Made by a program: the position numbers and the translations under genes
Part shown: positions 9,626 through 19,316 of the stretch, piece after piece
Layout: each line of letters opens with the position of its first letter
How positions within the stretch are numbered: position 1 is the first letter of the stretch
Assembly: GCA_963741505.1 (NCBI GenBank)
Contig: CAVUIJ010000019.1
Span: 124,001 to 188,000, forward strand
Direction: 5' to 3'
Origin: JAKFWF01 sp963741505
Lineage (GTDB): Bacteria; Pseudomonadota; Alphaproteobacteria; Rhizobiales; Hyphomicrobiaceae
DNA length: 64,000 nucleotides
Notes under the pieces: model-generated
Database searches by the model: none
What the model was told of the DNA's origin: nothing
What the model saw: the letters and a program-made list of their open reading frames with translations, nothing else

Positions 9626-10906
9626 TTATTTGAACAATGCGGCACCGTATTCGAGTTGTAGCGATGCCTCCACGTTAAGTCCCCTCGCATTCGCCTGTGC
9701 CAGGTGGACGTTGGTGTTGTCTTGGAACCAGAGTTTCTTCGCGACTGCGACGTAACTTGGAGACTTGCCTTCGACAATCGAACCACCAGCAAACCATACG
9801 TGAAATGCAGGTACGTATAGCACCCCATCGTATTTCAGTCGGGAGTCCCCAATGACTGTGAACCAGAGATTTGGCCCATTGGCGCCATTGCTGCCGGGTC
9901 CAGGATATGGCGTGCGGTCGCCGAAGAATTGGATATTCCTGTAAGTCCCACTGCTGGGAGATGTGACGTCCAGCGAGCTGCCGCTGTACAGGTACAGCGT
10001 GGATGATGGCCCGAGGAAGGCCAACATCACCTCAGTTCCCACGACGCTTGATTGAGCGTCGATCGTGAGTGGGCCGTTTTGGAATATGTAAGTTCCTGGG
10101 GCGAGCGCAACGACGCTGCTTGCCTTGACGTCGAGGCCGCCGCAGTAGGTCCCCGGAGTCAATGTCACGGTGGCCTGATGTAGCTTGGCGCCGCTCATAG
10201 CGTGGCACGCACCGGGAATTGGCACCGGAAGCGACGCGTATGGGTCGGAAACAGGCACTGTCCCGGTGATTGGCAAGGGGCTGTACTGTTCGCCTGAATA
10301 GCCGCCGGTGACCCCTATTTGCTTTGCTTTCATGCTCGGAGTTCCGACTTGACGCATACCCGTGCCGTTCGACGAGTTGGCCTGGGTCGCACAGTCGTCG
10401 ACCTGCAGGATGGCCTTGCCATTGAAGTCCATCGTCGCTTCTTCGGCAGGATCGAGCCCAAGAACGCAAACCGGCGCACCGCTCTGTCTGCGAGCTGCGC
10501 TGGTCACCTTGGTCTTGAGACTCTGCTCGCTGAACACGCCCAGGAACGGTGTGTTCATACTGAACTCGGCGACGCCGTAGACGACTGTATTCGAGATTGT
10601 GAACTTGGCGCCGGACGCAGCCTCGACCGTGATGTCGGGTCGACCATCGGCGCGACGGGTGCGATTCTCGCTATACAGATTGTGAGCCAATGCAATTCTG
10701 TCGGTATCGGATAATTCATAAGGTGCAGAGGCAGCACCGACGACTGCGGCATCGAGAGCCAGTTGTGTTTTGGTGCGTATGCTGTAGGCATCGCCTGAAG
10801 TTATTGCCAGCGCCGTGATCCCGACCATAACGAACAATGTCAGCGCGAATACCACCGCTACGGTACCCGAGCGATCACGTGAAAAATTGGCAACTGAGCA
10901 CGACAT
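9626..10906 (-). CDS. TadE/TadG-like pilus-assembly-related envelope protein
   Basis: This 426-residue protein starts at ATG 10904-10906. The N-terminus has the TadE/TadG signature: basic residues, then RSGTVAVVFALTLFVMVGIT as a single membrane anchor with the Tad-type GTVAVVFAL motif, then a large exported domain. The exported part is rich in Gly, Ser, Thr and beta-strand-forming residues and includes LDPAEEATMDFNGKAILQVD, which fits adhesin-like or pseudopilin-associated TadG proteins. No tadABC, flp or rcpA genes are nearby, so it is isolated between mobile-element remnants. A role at the cell surface is likely; pilus function is unproven. Confidence 0.72.
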   Translation of the reverse strand: MSCSVANFSRDRSGTVAVVFALTLFVMVGITALAITSGDAYSIRTKTQLALDAAVVGAASAPYELSDTDRIALAHNLYSENRTRRADGRPDITVEAASGAKFTISNTVVYGVAEFSMNTPFLGVFSEQSLKTKVTSAARRQSGAPVCVLGLDPAEEATMDFNGKAILQVDDCATQANSSNGTGMRQVGTPSMKAKQIGVTGGYSGEQYSPLPITGTVPVSDPYASLPVPIPGACHAMSGAKLHQATVTLTPGTYCGGLDVKASSVVALAPGTYIFQNGPLTIDAQSSVVGTEVMLAFLGPSSTLYLYSGSSLDVTSPSSGTYRNIQFFGDRTPYPGPGSNGANGPNLWFTVIGDSRLKYDGVLYVPAFHVWFAGGSIVEGKSPSYVAVAKKLWFQDNTNVHLAQANARGLNVEASLQLEYGAALFK

Positions 10907-10969
10907 TCGAAGAGTCCTCCCGCAAGAGGATCACATTACGCCCAGGGCTTGAGGCGTTCGTTACAACTT

Positions 10970-10987
10970 TCGATAAAATCTTATCGA
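10970..10987. promoter_or_regulatory. Inverted repeat upstream of the TadG-like gene
   Basis: TCGATAA-AATC-TTATCGA is a perfect 7-base inverted repeat with a 4-base centre. It lies 64 bases upstream of the TadG-like start codon in an A+T-rich stretch. It could be an operator. There is no direct evidence for a binding protein. Confidence 0.4.
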
Positions 10988-11067
10988 TTAAGGTTCTTCA
11001 TCGGCCCAAGTGAGCAAGACGCATTTGTTGACTCTGGGTATAGCCGAAACGGGAGGTTAACAATTTT

Positions 11068-11090
11068 TCTGATTACGCACCGTAATCAGA
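11068..11090. repeat. Perfect hairpin at the end of the recombinase remnant
   Basis: TCTGATTACG-CAC-CGTAATCAGA has two perfect 10-base arms and a 3-base loop, and it overlaps the last codon of the open frame of the tyrosine-recombinase remnant. A T-run precedes it on the plus strand but none follows in either transcription direction, so it is not a classical terminator. It may be an element end or a protein-binding site. Confidence 0.5.
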
Positions 11091-11771
11091 CTCTTTGATA
11101 TACCAATTTGGGTTCGGGCAGGTCTTGGCGCCGGCGAGGTCGGCGCGATGATTGGAGCGCCATTCGAACACGGCGAGCGTTCGCACCATGTGGTTCTTGC
11201 GCACAGCGCGGTGGGGGCCGGCAGTCGCTGTCTCGATGTTGTCTAGCACGGCCCATTTTTGTCCGCACCTTCCACCACTCTTTGAGCAGATCGTTCGTCT
11301 CGGGCGACAGCATCACGTGACGGTCCTTCTTGCCCTTCGACTGCTCGACGCGGATGACGCCGAGGGCCGCGTCGATGTGCTTGACCTTCAACTTGACCAC
11401 CTCGCTCACGCGCAAGCCTGCGCCATAGCCGATGCTGAGCAAGACGCGCTGCTGCGTTCCGGCCATCATTAAAAGTCGCTTGGCCTCGTCGGCGCTCAGG
11501 ATCTGTGGGATCTTGGTCGGCTCCTTGATATGAAAGATCTCGGCCGCGAGGTCGTGCCGGCGCATCGTCACCGTCAGCAGAAAGCGCACGCCGGTCATGG
11601 TGCGGTTGCGGTTCTGGATGGTGAGGCCGCTCTCGATCAGATGCAGTTGGAACAGGCGGACATCCCCGGCGGTGGCCGCGGATGGTCCGCCATCCACTGC
11701 CGCAACGTCTGGCCGTTGAAGAACTCGGTCACCGTGTAGAGATGGCGGCGGGGCCGGGTCCGCCGCTGGAG
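11086..11771 (-). pseudogene. Tyrosine recombinase/integrase remnant (IS91-associated type)
   Basis: The minus strand encodes the N-terminal SAM-like domain and the start of the catalytic domain of a phage-type integrase: GDVRLFQLHLIESGLTIQNR, then LSADEAKRLL and GYGAGLRVSEVVKLKVKHID (the first catalytic Arg lies in AGLRVSE), then SKGKKDRHVMLSPE. After KEWWKVRTKMG the frame is lost and the HxxR and Tyr motifs are missing. Upstream, TEFFNGQTLRQWM lies in another frame. The combination resembles integrases carried with IS91-like elements. It is inactive. Confidence 0.7.
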
Positions 11772-12341
11772 GATGTCCGCTCGATCATCGAGCAGATCGC
11801 CAAGACCGGAATGCCCCCGCTGGACGCGCGGCTGTCGCGCGTGATCAAGAAGCTCGCCCACTACAAGAAGGAGGCGGACGCTCTGCGCGCCATCGAGAGG
11901 CGCATGGGGAGCACCGGCGAGACGCAGGTGTCGCTGACCGACCCGGATTGCCGCGCCATGGCGACGACCAGCAAGCAGCCCCGCGTCGTCGGCTACAACG
12001 TGCAGAGCGTCGTGGAGACCAAGCATCACCTGATCGTCGCGCACGAGGTGACCAACCTCGGCTACGATCGCCAGGCGTTATCGATGATGGCACAGGCGGC
12101 GAAGGATGCCATGGCGAGCGAAGCGATCGAGGCGATCGCCGACAAGGGCTACTACAAGGGCGAGGAGATCGTTGCCTGCGAGCAGGCGGGCATCGCCGTC
12201 ACCGTCTCCAAGCCGCACACGTCCAATGCCGCAGCCGTGGGGCGCTTCGACAGAGCCGACTTCGTCTATCAAGCCGAGCACGACACCGCAGTCACCCAGC
12301 TTGCACCAACTGGCGCGTTCTCACACAGCCTCACTGGATAG
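11765..12341 (+). mobile_element. IS1182-like transposase fragment
   Basis: The plus-strand frame encodes the middle of an IS1182-family DDE transposase: QVSLTDPDCRAMATTSKQPR, VVGYNVQSVVETKHHLIVAH, then IADKGYYKGEEIVACEQAGI and VTVSKPHTSNA. Both the N-terminal part and the C-terminal catalytic Glu region are missing, and the frame diverges after FVYQAEHDT. The 5' edge abuts the integrase remnant on the other strand, so two decayed elements are fused here. Confidence 0.72.
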
Positions 12342-12541
12342 ATGACGCAGCATTCTTGATTGCTATCAATACACGTCACCTCCTAGTGTGGGATCAATGA
12401 AAAAATAGGTCGACGGGCTTCAGTAGGCAAAGGCGCTGCGGACTGTGGGCGGTCTTGTGGGCAAAACGTGCGCGCACCCCCGTATGCTCCGTCCGCGTGG
12501 CGCGGGGCACGAGCGGCAGAATCGTTGAGGTAACTAACTGC

Positions 12542-14458
12542 ATGCACACTGTGACGCTCAAAGTAGTGGGGGGAGTGTTTGCACTTCTGGCGGTTTTGAT
12601 TCTCTCAGCGCCATCGATCAGCCGGCACCCGATCGACGATTGGGAGCGACTCTACTGGATCGACAAGTCGGCCCGCCTGCTGCGCGCCGGCGAGGGGCTA
12701 GGGCCCGCCGATGACGTGGCGGCGCTGAAGCCGATGTCGGACGAGCAGATCATCCGGCACTTCATGAAGGATCAGCGGTTCTCCGACGCTGTCCTGGACT
12801 TCAATCTCTATTTTCTCGGCTTCAAGTCCGACAGCGTGAGGACCGACGGCGTTTATGATCGATCGGTCTATGGTTTTCCGAGTGCGATTGCGTCGACCCA
12901 GGAGCTGCTGCGTGACGGCGACTACCTGAAGCTCTTCGATTTCACTGGGCCGTTCTACATGGCGCCGCTGGGTGCCGAGCGGCACGAGGAAAGCCCCGAC
13001 CCGGCCGACAAGGGCCTCACCGCGGAGGAGTTGCGGGCGAAGGTGGTAGCCGAGCTCGAGGACGAGTTCGTACGGCGCATCGCGCAGGCCACGGCGAACG
13101 CGGACCCCGTCGCACTCTGCAAGGACGTCCATGCGCTTGCCGTTCGCGAAGACGAGCTGACTGAGCGTGTGCATCGAGGCTTCGACAACTCCGAAATCTT
13201 CGTCTTGATCCGTGGCCGAGTGCTGTCTCACTCGTTCTCGGAATTGCGCGAAGTCGTCGAGGCGGCATGCGACGACATCGTGCCCCAGCCATCCTCCATC
13301 GGCATCCTCGCGACCGGCCTCGAGCGCGTGCGCCGGACGCTCGAGCGGACGTTCGACGAGCTCTCCACCTTTGAGCCCGAGCGCTACGAGCCGGACTCAA
13401 TCAGCGAGTTCAAGCCATTCGATCTCTCCGCGCTGCCGACGCCGATCGAGTGGCCGGCATTCGGCTATGAGCAGGGGCTCGCCCTCGGCAACTCCTCGAC
13501 CAACTTCAATCGCAAGCGTGCCGCCTACGTTCTGAAGCGCTACTTCTGCGACGACCTGGTGCCGATCGGCGTCGAGGAGCCCGCGCGCCACGCCAGCGAC
13601 GTCCACGGCGCGCAGATGTCCTGTTACGCCTGCCATAACCGGCTCGATCCCATGGCCGGTTTCTTCCGGAATTACGGGGCCTTCTTCTACGACTATTCGA
13701 AGGAAGCGGACGTCATTTTCGACGATCTCGCGAGCCAAGACCGCGAGGCGTACGAGAAGAACTGGAGGGCGGGCGAGGGTGCCAAGCGCGAGTGGGACGT
13801 CGGCTTCGTTCGCTCGCCGCGGTGGGAGGAACATAACGTCTACGGCTCGACGCTCACGGATCTGACGCGCATTGTCCGGCAGGCGCCTGAGGCCAAGCGC
13901 TGCCTCATGCGGCGGCTCGTCGAGTACGCCGTTGCCCAGGACCAGGCCATCGACGCCGGCTATCTCGATACCTTGACGGCGGCCTTCACGGTCGAGGCCG
14001 AAACGAACTCATCATTGGCGTTCAAGAATGCTCTAGTGCGCGTGCTGCAGAGCCAAGCCTTCAAGACGCGCGATCCCGAGCCGGGCCGCTGCTACGATAT
14101 GGTAGCGTCCTCGCAGGCCGCGAACGGCCCGCCGTGCAAGGTGGCGGCATTGCTCACCCGGAATTGCGGCCAATGCCACGGCAGCGCGAGGGAGAAGTAC
14201 GGCGGCCTCGATCTTCTATCGTGGATCGAAAGTAAGGACGCAGCCGGCAAGACCCGCGGGGCTTTCCACCACATCGGACCCGACGGCCAGCAGGTACCGG
14301 CGAGGGAGACGCTGACGCGGATCACGGAGCGCCTTTCGACCAACGACCCGGCTCGCCGCATGCCGCTCGCCAAGGTGATGTCGGGGCAGGAGCGCCAGGA
14401 GCTTTTCACCTGGCTCATGGAGGAGCAGGCGCGCCTCGGCGGAGATCAGCCGCGATGA
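12542..14458 (+). CDS. Exported di-haem c-type protein (DUF1592/DUF1588-like)
   Basis: I chose ATG 12542, which directly precedes a signal or anchor segment (VGGVFALLAVLILSAPSI) and has GAGG about 13 bases upstream; 638 residues. Two haem-binding CxxCH motifs occur: CYACHNRLDP near residue 360 and CGQCHGSAREKYGG near residue 541. The organisation and the NRLDPMAGFF context resemble the planctomycete-type PSD/PSCyt cytochrome proteins (DUF1588/DUF1592 group), often paired with DUF1501 or DUF1552 proteins, as here. It is the first gene of a tight operon, and the next ORF overlaps it by ATGA. A periplasmic or surface redox role is likely; the partner is unknown. Confidence 0.75.
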   Translation: MHTVTLKVVGGVFALLAVLILSAPSISRHPIDDWERLYWIDKSARLLRAGEGLGPADDVAALKPMSDEQIIRHFMKDQRFSDAVLDFNLYFLGFKSDSVRTDGVYDRSVYGFPSAIASTQELLRDGDYLKLFDFTGPFYMAPLGAERHEESPDPADKGLTAEELRAKVVAELEDEFVRRIAQATANADPVALCKDVHALAVREDELTERVHRGFDNSEIFVLIRGRVLSHSFSELREVVEAACDDIVPQPSSIGILATGLERVRRTLERTFDELSTFEPERYEPDSISEFKPFDLSALPTPIEWPAFGYEQGLALGNSSTNFNRKRAAYVLKRYFCDDLVPIGVEEPARHASDVHGAQMSCYACHNRLDPMAGFFRNYGAFFYDYSKEADVIFDDLASQDREAYEKNWRAGEGAKREWDVGFVRSPRWEEHNVYGSTLTDLTRIVRQAPEAKRCLMRRLVEYAVAQDQAIDAGYLDTLTAAFTVEAETNSSLAFKNALVRVLQSQAFKTRDPEPGRCYDMVASSQAANGPPCKVAALLTRNCGQCHGSAREKYGGLDLLSWIESKDAAGKTRGAFHHIGPDGQQVPARETLTRITERLSTNDPARRMPLAKVMSGQERQELFTWLMEEQARLGGDQPR

Positions 14459-15045
14459 GGGCTCTCCGCAAATCGAGCGGCTTGCTGATCGCGGCGCTGT
14501 GGCTCTGTCTCATCCCGGTCCCAGGCGGCGCAGCGTGGGCGCAGGCCTCCCAATTCAAGGGCTGGTCGGCCGTATGGAAGGAATTATCGGCCCGCGTCGC
14601 CCCGCGCGAGGCGCCCCTCGAAGGCGACGACTTCCTGCCGGCGGAGGATATGGAGGACCTGCTCGGGACGTGGTCCACGTTCGGAAGCGAGCATCATTTC
14701 CGCAACGGTTATCCGAACTCGCTCAGCATGATGATTTGGCAAGTGGTGATGTCGAGCTTCGCGGAATCCATGGGCCGGTCCTGCACCAAGCCCGAGCTCG
14801 AGTTCACGCCGACGTTCCTGGCGACGCTTGCCGCAGTCTGCGCATGGCCCAAGTCGGCGTCACAGTCGGACGAGTCGCTCCGCTCCTACTGGCTGGCTAT
14901 CATGGGCTTCAATGCGCCCGAACCCGAGTATGCGGCGTGGCGCGATTTCATTCGGCGCGAATATGCGGCCAAGCCGGCAGCAGAGGCGGTCAGGGCAATG
15001 ACGCTGGCCATCACGTTGCACCCCAACTTCCTGTTGCACCGATGA
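14455..15045 (+). CDS. Small exported protein of unknown function
   Basis: The start overlaps the stop of the cytochrome gene (ATGA), so translation is probably coupled. The 196-residue product has a clear signal peptide (SSGLLIAALWLCLIPVPGG then AAWAQ). The C-terminal segment (AEAVRAMTLAITLHPNFLLH) resembles the 'ILxSPxFLYR' end of DUF1592/DUF1595-type proteins, so this may be a detached domain of the cytochrome partner. There is no haem motif. Function is not known. Confidence 0.75.
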   Translation: MRALRKSSGLLIAALWLCLIPVPGGAAWAQASQFKGWSAVWKELSARVAPREAPLEGDDFLPAEDMEDLLGTWSTFGSEHHFRNGYPNSLSMMIWQVVMSSFAESMGRSCTKPELEFTPTFLATLAAVCAWPKSASQSDESLRSYWLAIMGFNAPEPEYAAWRDFIRREYAAKPAAEAVRAMTLAITLHPNFLLHR

Positions 15046-15058
15046 TCGGACAACGACC

Positions 15059-16436
15059 GTGATCGCTTCGAGGCGACAGTTCCTGAAGTTGACGGCGACT
15101 GCAGCCGGGACGGTGTTCTTGCCGGTCGGCGAGGACGTGGCCGGTGCTGCGCCGCAGCCGGGCGAGTCACCGCACTTCTTCCTGATGATCGTGCTCGACG
15201 GCGGTGCCGATCCGACCTACATGTTCGATGCGCGCCCGCTGTCGATGACGCGCGCGGGGCTCGTGCAGAATTATCTCGGCGAGGAGCCGCGTCCCTGGAT
15301 GGGGCGGAACGGCACCTCCACGCTCGCTACGCGTCTCGTCACTCCGCTCGCGGCCTATCACGACCGGTTCAGCGTCATCAACGGTGTGTTTATGACGCCC
15401 GGATTCGACGGCCACCTGCAGAACATGAACTTCCTGTTCTCGGGCAATCCGTTCGGCGGTGAGTCCTTCGTGCCCCATCTCAATGCCGCTGATGTCGGCC
15501 GCGCGTCGGACTCGCTCGACGCCATCACCCTGACCGAGCCGCCGACCGCGAACCTCACCAACGTCTCGAGCGTCGTGCATCTGATGCCGAAATCCTTGGG
15601 CCAGCTCGCCGAGCGCCTGAGGCAGGCCGAGCCCGCCGACAGCAAAGATCCGCTACAGTCGTTCATCCGGCAGCGCACCGAATTCGCGGGCGAAGGCAGC
15701 GGCCGGACTGCGGCGGGCGCGCGCATGATGCTGACTGGCATCGAGCGGGCGCGTGACCTGCACCAGAAGCTGCGCACGATCAAGGCGCCGTCCCTCTCGC
15801 AGAGCCCCGAGCAGCAGTCGATCGGCCTGATCGCCGAATGCTTCCGCCTCGCCCTCGCGCGCTCGGCAATCTTCGTTCTGCGCGAGCCCTTCGACGTGCA
15901 TGCAGCCGACCAGGCGAAGCGGCAGCCGCGGTTGTTCGAGAGTGCGATCGGCCGCGTGACGGCGCTGCTGAAAGGCCTGATCGAGACGCCGTTCGACGCC
16001 AAGCGCTCGATGCTCGACGTGACGACGTTCATGGTGACGAGCGAGTTCGGGCGCACGCTGCAGGGCCCGCAACATGCCGATCGACGGCACGGGCACCCAT
16101 CACAATCAGTTCGGCAATTCGATCCTGATCGGCGGCAAGGGCGTACGCAGCGGGTTCGTCGTCGGCAGCACGGATCTCATCCACGAGAAGGAGGCGGTCT
16201 CGGCCAGCCACCGCGCCATCGACCCGATGCTCGAGAAGGCCATCGGCCGGCCGTTCGACTTCAAGACGCTGAAGCCTCGCCCCGACCTGCCGGCGACGCT
16301 CGAGCTCACCGATCACATCACCATCGGCTCGGTGGTCAACACGGTATATTCCCTATTCGACGCGCCACGGCACCGTCATCGGTTGCTCGGGCGAAATCTG
16401 CCGGCAGCGCCAGTGCTGGAAGGGCTGCTGACGTGA
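15059..16436 (+). CDS. Tat-exported DUF1501 protein (one frameshift)
   Basis: GTG 15059 opens a protein with a twin-arginine signal (SRRQFLKLTATAAGTVFLP). It has the DUF1501 pattern, an alkaline-phosphatase/sulfatase-like fold family without a settled activity: HFFLMIVLDGGADPTYMFDA, the DRFSVINGVFM block, SEFGRTLQGP and HHNQFGNSILIGGKGVRSGF. The frame shifts at about 16065-16070 (an extra C after gggcccg). Removing it joins LQGP-NMPIDGTGTHHNQFG and gives about 458 residues. Without correction the N-terminal part runs into the next gene as one artificial 980-codon frame. The exported redox protein and DUF1501 protein together suggest a shared envelope function. Confidence 0.78.
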
Positions 16437-16438
16437 CA

Positions 16439-18001
16439 ATGCTCGTTTCACAATGTGAGAAGGACGCGGACGCGAGAGGGCCGGCCGGGTCTGCCACGCC
16501 ATGCCCGGCGTTGCGGTACGGAGTGCATGCGCTCGGCGCGGTGGCCTGCCTCGGATACCTCGTCATGGCGATTCTGTCTTACACGCAGGCGGCGGGTCTG
16601 TGGCGAACCGTGCAGGCACCTCGGGCTCAGGCCTTCTTCGATGGGCTTGCCGAGAGCCTGCGTCAGACAGCGCCAGCGCTGGCCGAGTGGCTGGCGGCCG
16701 GGCGATGGCCCGCCGACAACGTGCAGCTCATCGCGGTTCATTGCGCGACGCTTGCCGTGCCAACCCTCGCATGCGCCGGCGTGCTCGGGCTGATCGCGAC
16801 ATTCAAGGCGGAGGCGAACCGCGAAATCGTGCGGGCGGCGCGACGGTGGGCTTTCGCGTTTGCTGCCGTCTGTGTTTTTGCCTACCCGGTTTTCACGCAG
16901 GATTTTTGGCTCTCGGCGTTGTGGGGCCGGATGATTGCCGAGGGTGCGAACCCCTATCATCAGGTCTTTACGGAAGCGGATCTCCGCAATTTGCCGCTCG
17001 ACCATTTCCCGATGCCGATGTCCTACGGTCCACTCTGGGGGATACTGTCGGCCGCGGTGATGGTCGTCAGCGGCGGTAACCTGTTTGTGACGGCCGTCCT
17101 CTTCAAACTGATCCTGCTCGCCGCTTGGTGTGGATGCATCTGGTGTGTCGGCCGCATCGTCGAGAATGCGGAGTCGGGTAACCAAGCGCTGGCAATGGCG
17201 GTGCTCGGATGGGCGCCGGCGGGCGTTGTACAGACGGTCGCCGAAGGTCACAACGACGTGGCAATGGCGGCGCTGTCGATCGGGTGGCTGATGCTGATTG
17301 TCCGCAAGCATTGGGCGGCTCCGATGGCGCTTGTCGCTTCGGCGCTCTGCAAGTACGTCTCACTGCCGCTCGCCCTCGTCGAGCTGATCGTGCTTTGGCG
17401 CATGGAGTCGAGCCTTCGCGCGCGCCTGCTGCGGCTCGTTGGGCCAGCGATGCTCGGTCTCACGATCATGGCCCTCTTCTACCGGTCAATAGGCTTCTTC
17501 GACGGCCTTATCGTCATCAACGACTGGCATTTCCTGAGGCCTCGCGAAGCTATCCACGGTCTTGGCGATTTGATCGGCATCCCGCTGTCCTACGTAGCGA
17601 CGGCGTCGTGCCTAGTTTTTCCTGTCGTCGCTGCCCGGCAGCTCATGATCGGCTATCGCGAGCCGAGCATCGACAACCTGATCACCCTGTCGATCGCTGT
17701 CATGGCGGCGGTTCTATTCGGCGTCATCGGCCATATCTGGCCCTGGTATTTGATCTGGGCCTTGGTACTCGCTGCGCTGAAGCCGTCGTGGTGGGTGTCG
17801 CGGTTCATCATAGCGGTGGCGCTGGTGGTGCCATTCACCATCTTCTCATGGTGGATCGAGGCGCCGGATCAGCAGCGCGAGCTCATCGCTCTCGGCATGT
17901 ACGCGTTCGCGGCGGCCTGCGCAGCGGCCCCGACGATCCGCCAATCGCTGAGTGGCGCCAGCGTGCTGAAGAGGTCGGCAGATGCTGAAAACCACATCTG
18001 A
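16439..18001 (+). CDS. Polytopic GT-C glycosyltransferase (polyprenyl-phosphate-sugar dependent, MptB/GT87-like)
   Basis: ATG 16439 follows the DUF1501 stop by two bases; 520 residues with many transmembrane segments. The N-terminal loop DFWLSALWGRMIAEGANPYH and the motif GHNDVAMAALSIGWLML are typical of polyprenol-phosphate-mannose-type transferases that act on the outer face of the membrane. KYVSLPLALVELIVLWR follows. It is the first of three consecutive GT-C genes and overlaps the next by 20 bases. The sugar and acceptor cannot be inferred from sequence. Confidence 0.75.
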   Translation: MLVSQCEKDADARGPAGSATPCPALRYGVHALGAVACLGYLVMAILSYTQAAGLWRTVQAPRAQAFFDGLAESLRQTAPALAEWLAAGRWPADNVQLIAVHCATLAVPTLACAGVLGLIATFKAEANREIVRAARRWAFAFAAVCVFAYPVFTQDFWLSALWGRMIAEGANPYHQVFTEADLRNLPLDHFPMPMSYGPLWGILSAAVMVVSGGNLFVTAVLFKLILLAAWCGCIWCVGRIVENAESGNQALAMAVLGWAPAGVVQTVAEGHNDVAMAALSIGWLMLIVRKHWAAPMALVASALCKYVSLPLALVELIVLWRMESSLRARLLRLVGPAMLGLTIMALFYRSIGFFDGLIVINDWHFLRPREAIHGLGDLIGIPLSYVATASCLVFPVVAARQLMIGYREPSIDNLITLSIAVMAAVLFGVIGHIWPWYLIWALVLAALKPSWWVSRFIIAVALVVPFTIFSWWIEAPDQQRELIALGMYAFAAACAAAPTIRQSLSGASVLKRSADAENHI

Positions 18002-19316
18002 GGGTGGGGTCGATAAACAGGCCTGGGCGCTTACCAGCAAGTACCCCTGGGTCAGCCGCCGGGGGTGGCTGGTGCTTGGCCTCGCGCTGCTGGTGCACCT
18101 CGGCTACTGGTGGATCGCGGAGCCGCCGACGCTCTTCAGCGATTTCTACAAGGCCTATTTCCCTGCCGGCGAGTATCTCTGGGAAGACGGCCTCACCGCA
18201 CCGTGGCCGTTCACGGAGTCCGGGGCCGGTGGCTTCGTCAATCTGCCGATTCTCGCGTGGCTGTTCATTCCCTTTGTGCCGATGGGTGAGGACGCGGCCG
18301 GGTGGGTCTTCCTGGCTCTTGGAGCGGCTGCCGTCGTCGTTCTGACACTGCTTCTCGTCCGGCTCTCCGACGCCGTGCTTCACCCGGCTGTCCCGGTTTC
18401 TATCGCCGTTCTGGTGGCCCTCAACGGGCCAATGGCGAACAGCCTCCGGGAAGGCAACTCCACGCATTTTGTTTTGCTGATGATGGTCACGTCGCTCCTG
18501 CTGCTTCGCCGCGAGCGCGATCTCGCGGCGGGGGCTGTTCTTGGAGTCTGCGCCATAATCAAGCTGCCGCTGTTGCTGCTGCTCGGCTATTTCGTCTGGC
18601 GACGTGAATGGTCCGTGCTGAGCGGCGCTGCGTTGGCGCTGGCGGGTCTCGGCGCGGTATCGCTCGCGGTATTCGGCATTGCAACGCACGTCGCCTGGTT
18701 CACGACGTGCGTCGTCCCGTTTCTCAACGGGGTCATACCGGCTTTCAATGTCCAGTCGATCGACGGCTTCATCATGCGTCTCGACACCGGGGCGAGCAGG
18801 CTGCGCGAGTGGGATCCCGTGGCGCGACCAGCCGTGCAGGCAATTATACGTCTGGTGATCATGGCGGGGCTTGCGGCTGCCGCCTATCTCGCGTTCCGCC
18901 GGCCGAGCCGAAATGCGGCGGTCGGCGGCCGATTGTCGGTCCGGGATCGGGAGGTCGAGATTGCCGTCGTCATGCTCCTCGCCATCATCACCAGCCCGGT
19001 GTCATGGACGCACTACTACATCGTCGCGCTGGTGCCTTGGGCGCTGATGATCGGGCCGCTACTGTCTGGGGCAGTCACCAAGCTGCAGCGCTGCCTGATC
19101 ATTGCCAGCATGGTGCTGGTGTCGCTTCCCGTGGTCGATGTTCCGGAGGGCCTTGCGCCGTGGCTGCGCGAGGCTCTCGCCCGGACCGTGATCTCGGCAT
19201 GGCTGTTCGGTGGCTTGGCCTTGCTCGTGGCATTGCTGATCGAAAGGTGGAACGGCCGGGAGCCGGTGGCGGCCGGAGCCGGCGAGGATAGCCCGGCTGC
19301 GGAGATAGCGGCATGA
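17982..19316 (+). CDS. GT87-like (DUF2029) membrane glycosyltransferase
   Basis: This 444-residue polytopic protein overlaps the previous gene by 20 bases. It carries the GT87/DUF2029 pattern: an early periplasmic loop with FSDFYKAYFPAGEYLWEDG, the LREGNSTHFVLLMMV motif, IIKLPLLLLLGYFVWRREW and SPVSWTHYYIVALVPWALM near the C-terminus. Enzymes of this family use lipid-linked mannose or arabinose donors at the outer side of the inner membrane. It ends with an ATGA overlap into the third GT-C gene. Confidence 0.75.
   Translation: MLKTTSEGGVDKQAWALTSKYPWVSRRGWLVLGLALLVHLGYWWIAEPPTLFSDFYKAYFPAGEYLWEDGLTAPWPFTESGAGGFVNLPILAWLFIPFVPMGEDAAGWVFLALGAAAVVVLTLLLVRLSDAVLHPAVPVSIAVLVALNGPMANSLREGNSTHFVLLMMVTSLLLLRRERDLAAGAVLGVCAIIKLPLLLLLGYFVWRREWSVLSGAALALAGLGAVSLAVFGIATHVAWFTTCVVPFLNGVIPAFNVQSIDGFIMRLDTGASRLREWDPVARPAVQAIIRLVIMAGLAAAAYLAFRRPSRNAAVGGRLSVRDREVEIAVVMLLAIITSPVSWTHYYIVALVPWALMIGPLLSGAVTKLQRCLIIASMVLVSLPVVDVPEGLAPWLREALARTVISAWLFGGLALLVALLIERWNGREPVAAGAGEDSPAAEIAA

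Noticed and set aside
11068..11090. Rho-independent terminator
   Set aside because: The hairpin is strong, but no T-run follows it in either transcription direction; the T-run lies on the 5' side on the plus strand.
15059..18001. A single 980-codon frame covering the DUF1501 gene and the first GT-C gene
   Set aside because: The frame joins the DUF1501 N-terminal part to the next gene only because of the one-base indel near 16068. The true DUF1501 C-terminus lies in another frame and ends at 16436, and a normal ATG start for the GT-C gene is at 16439.
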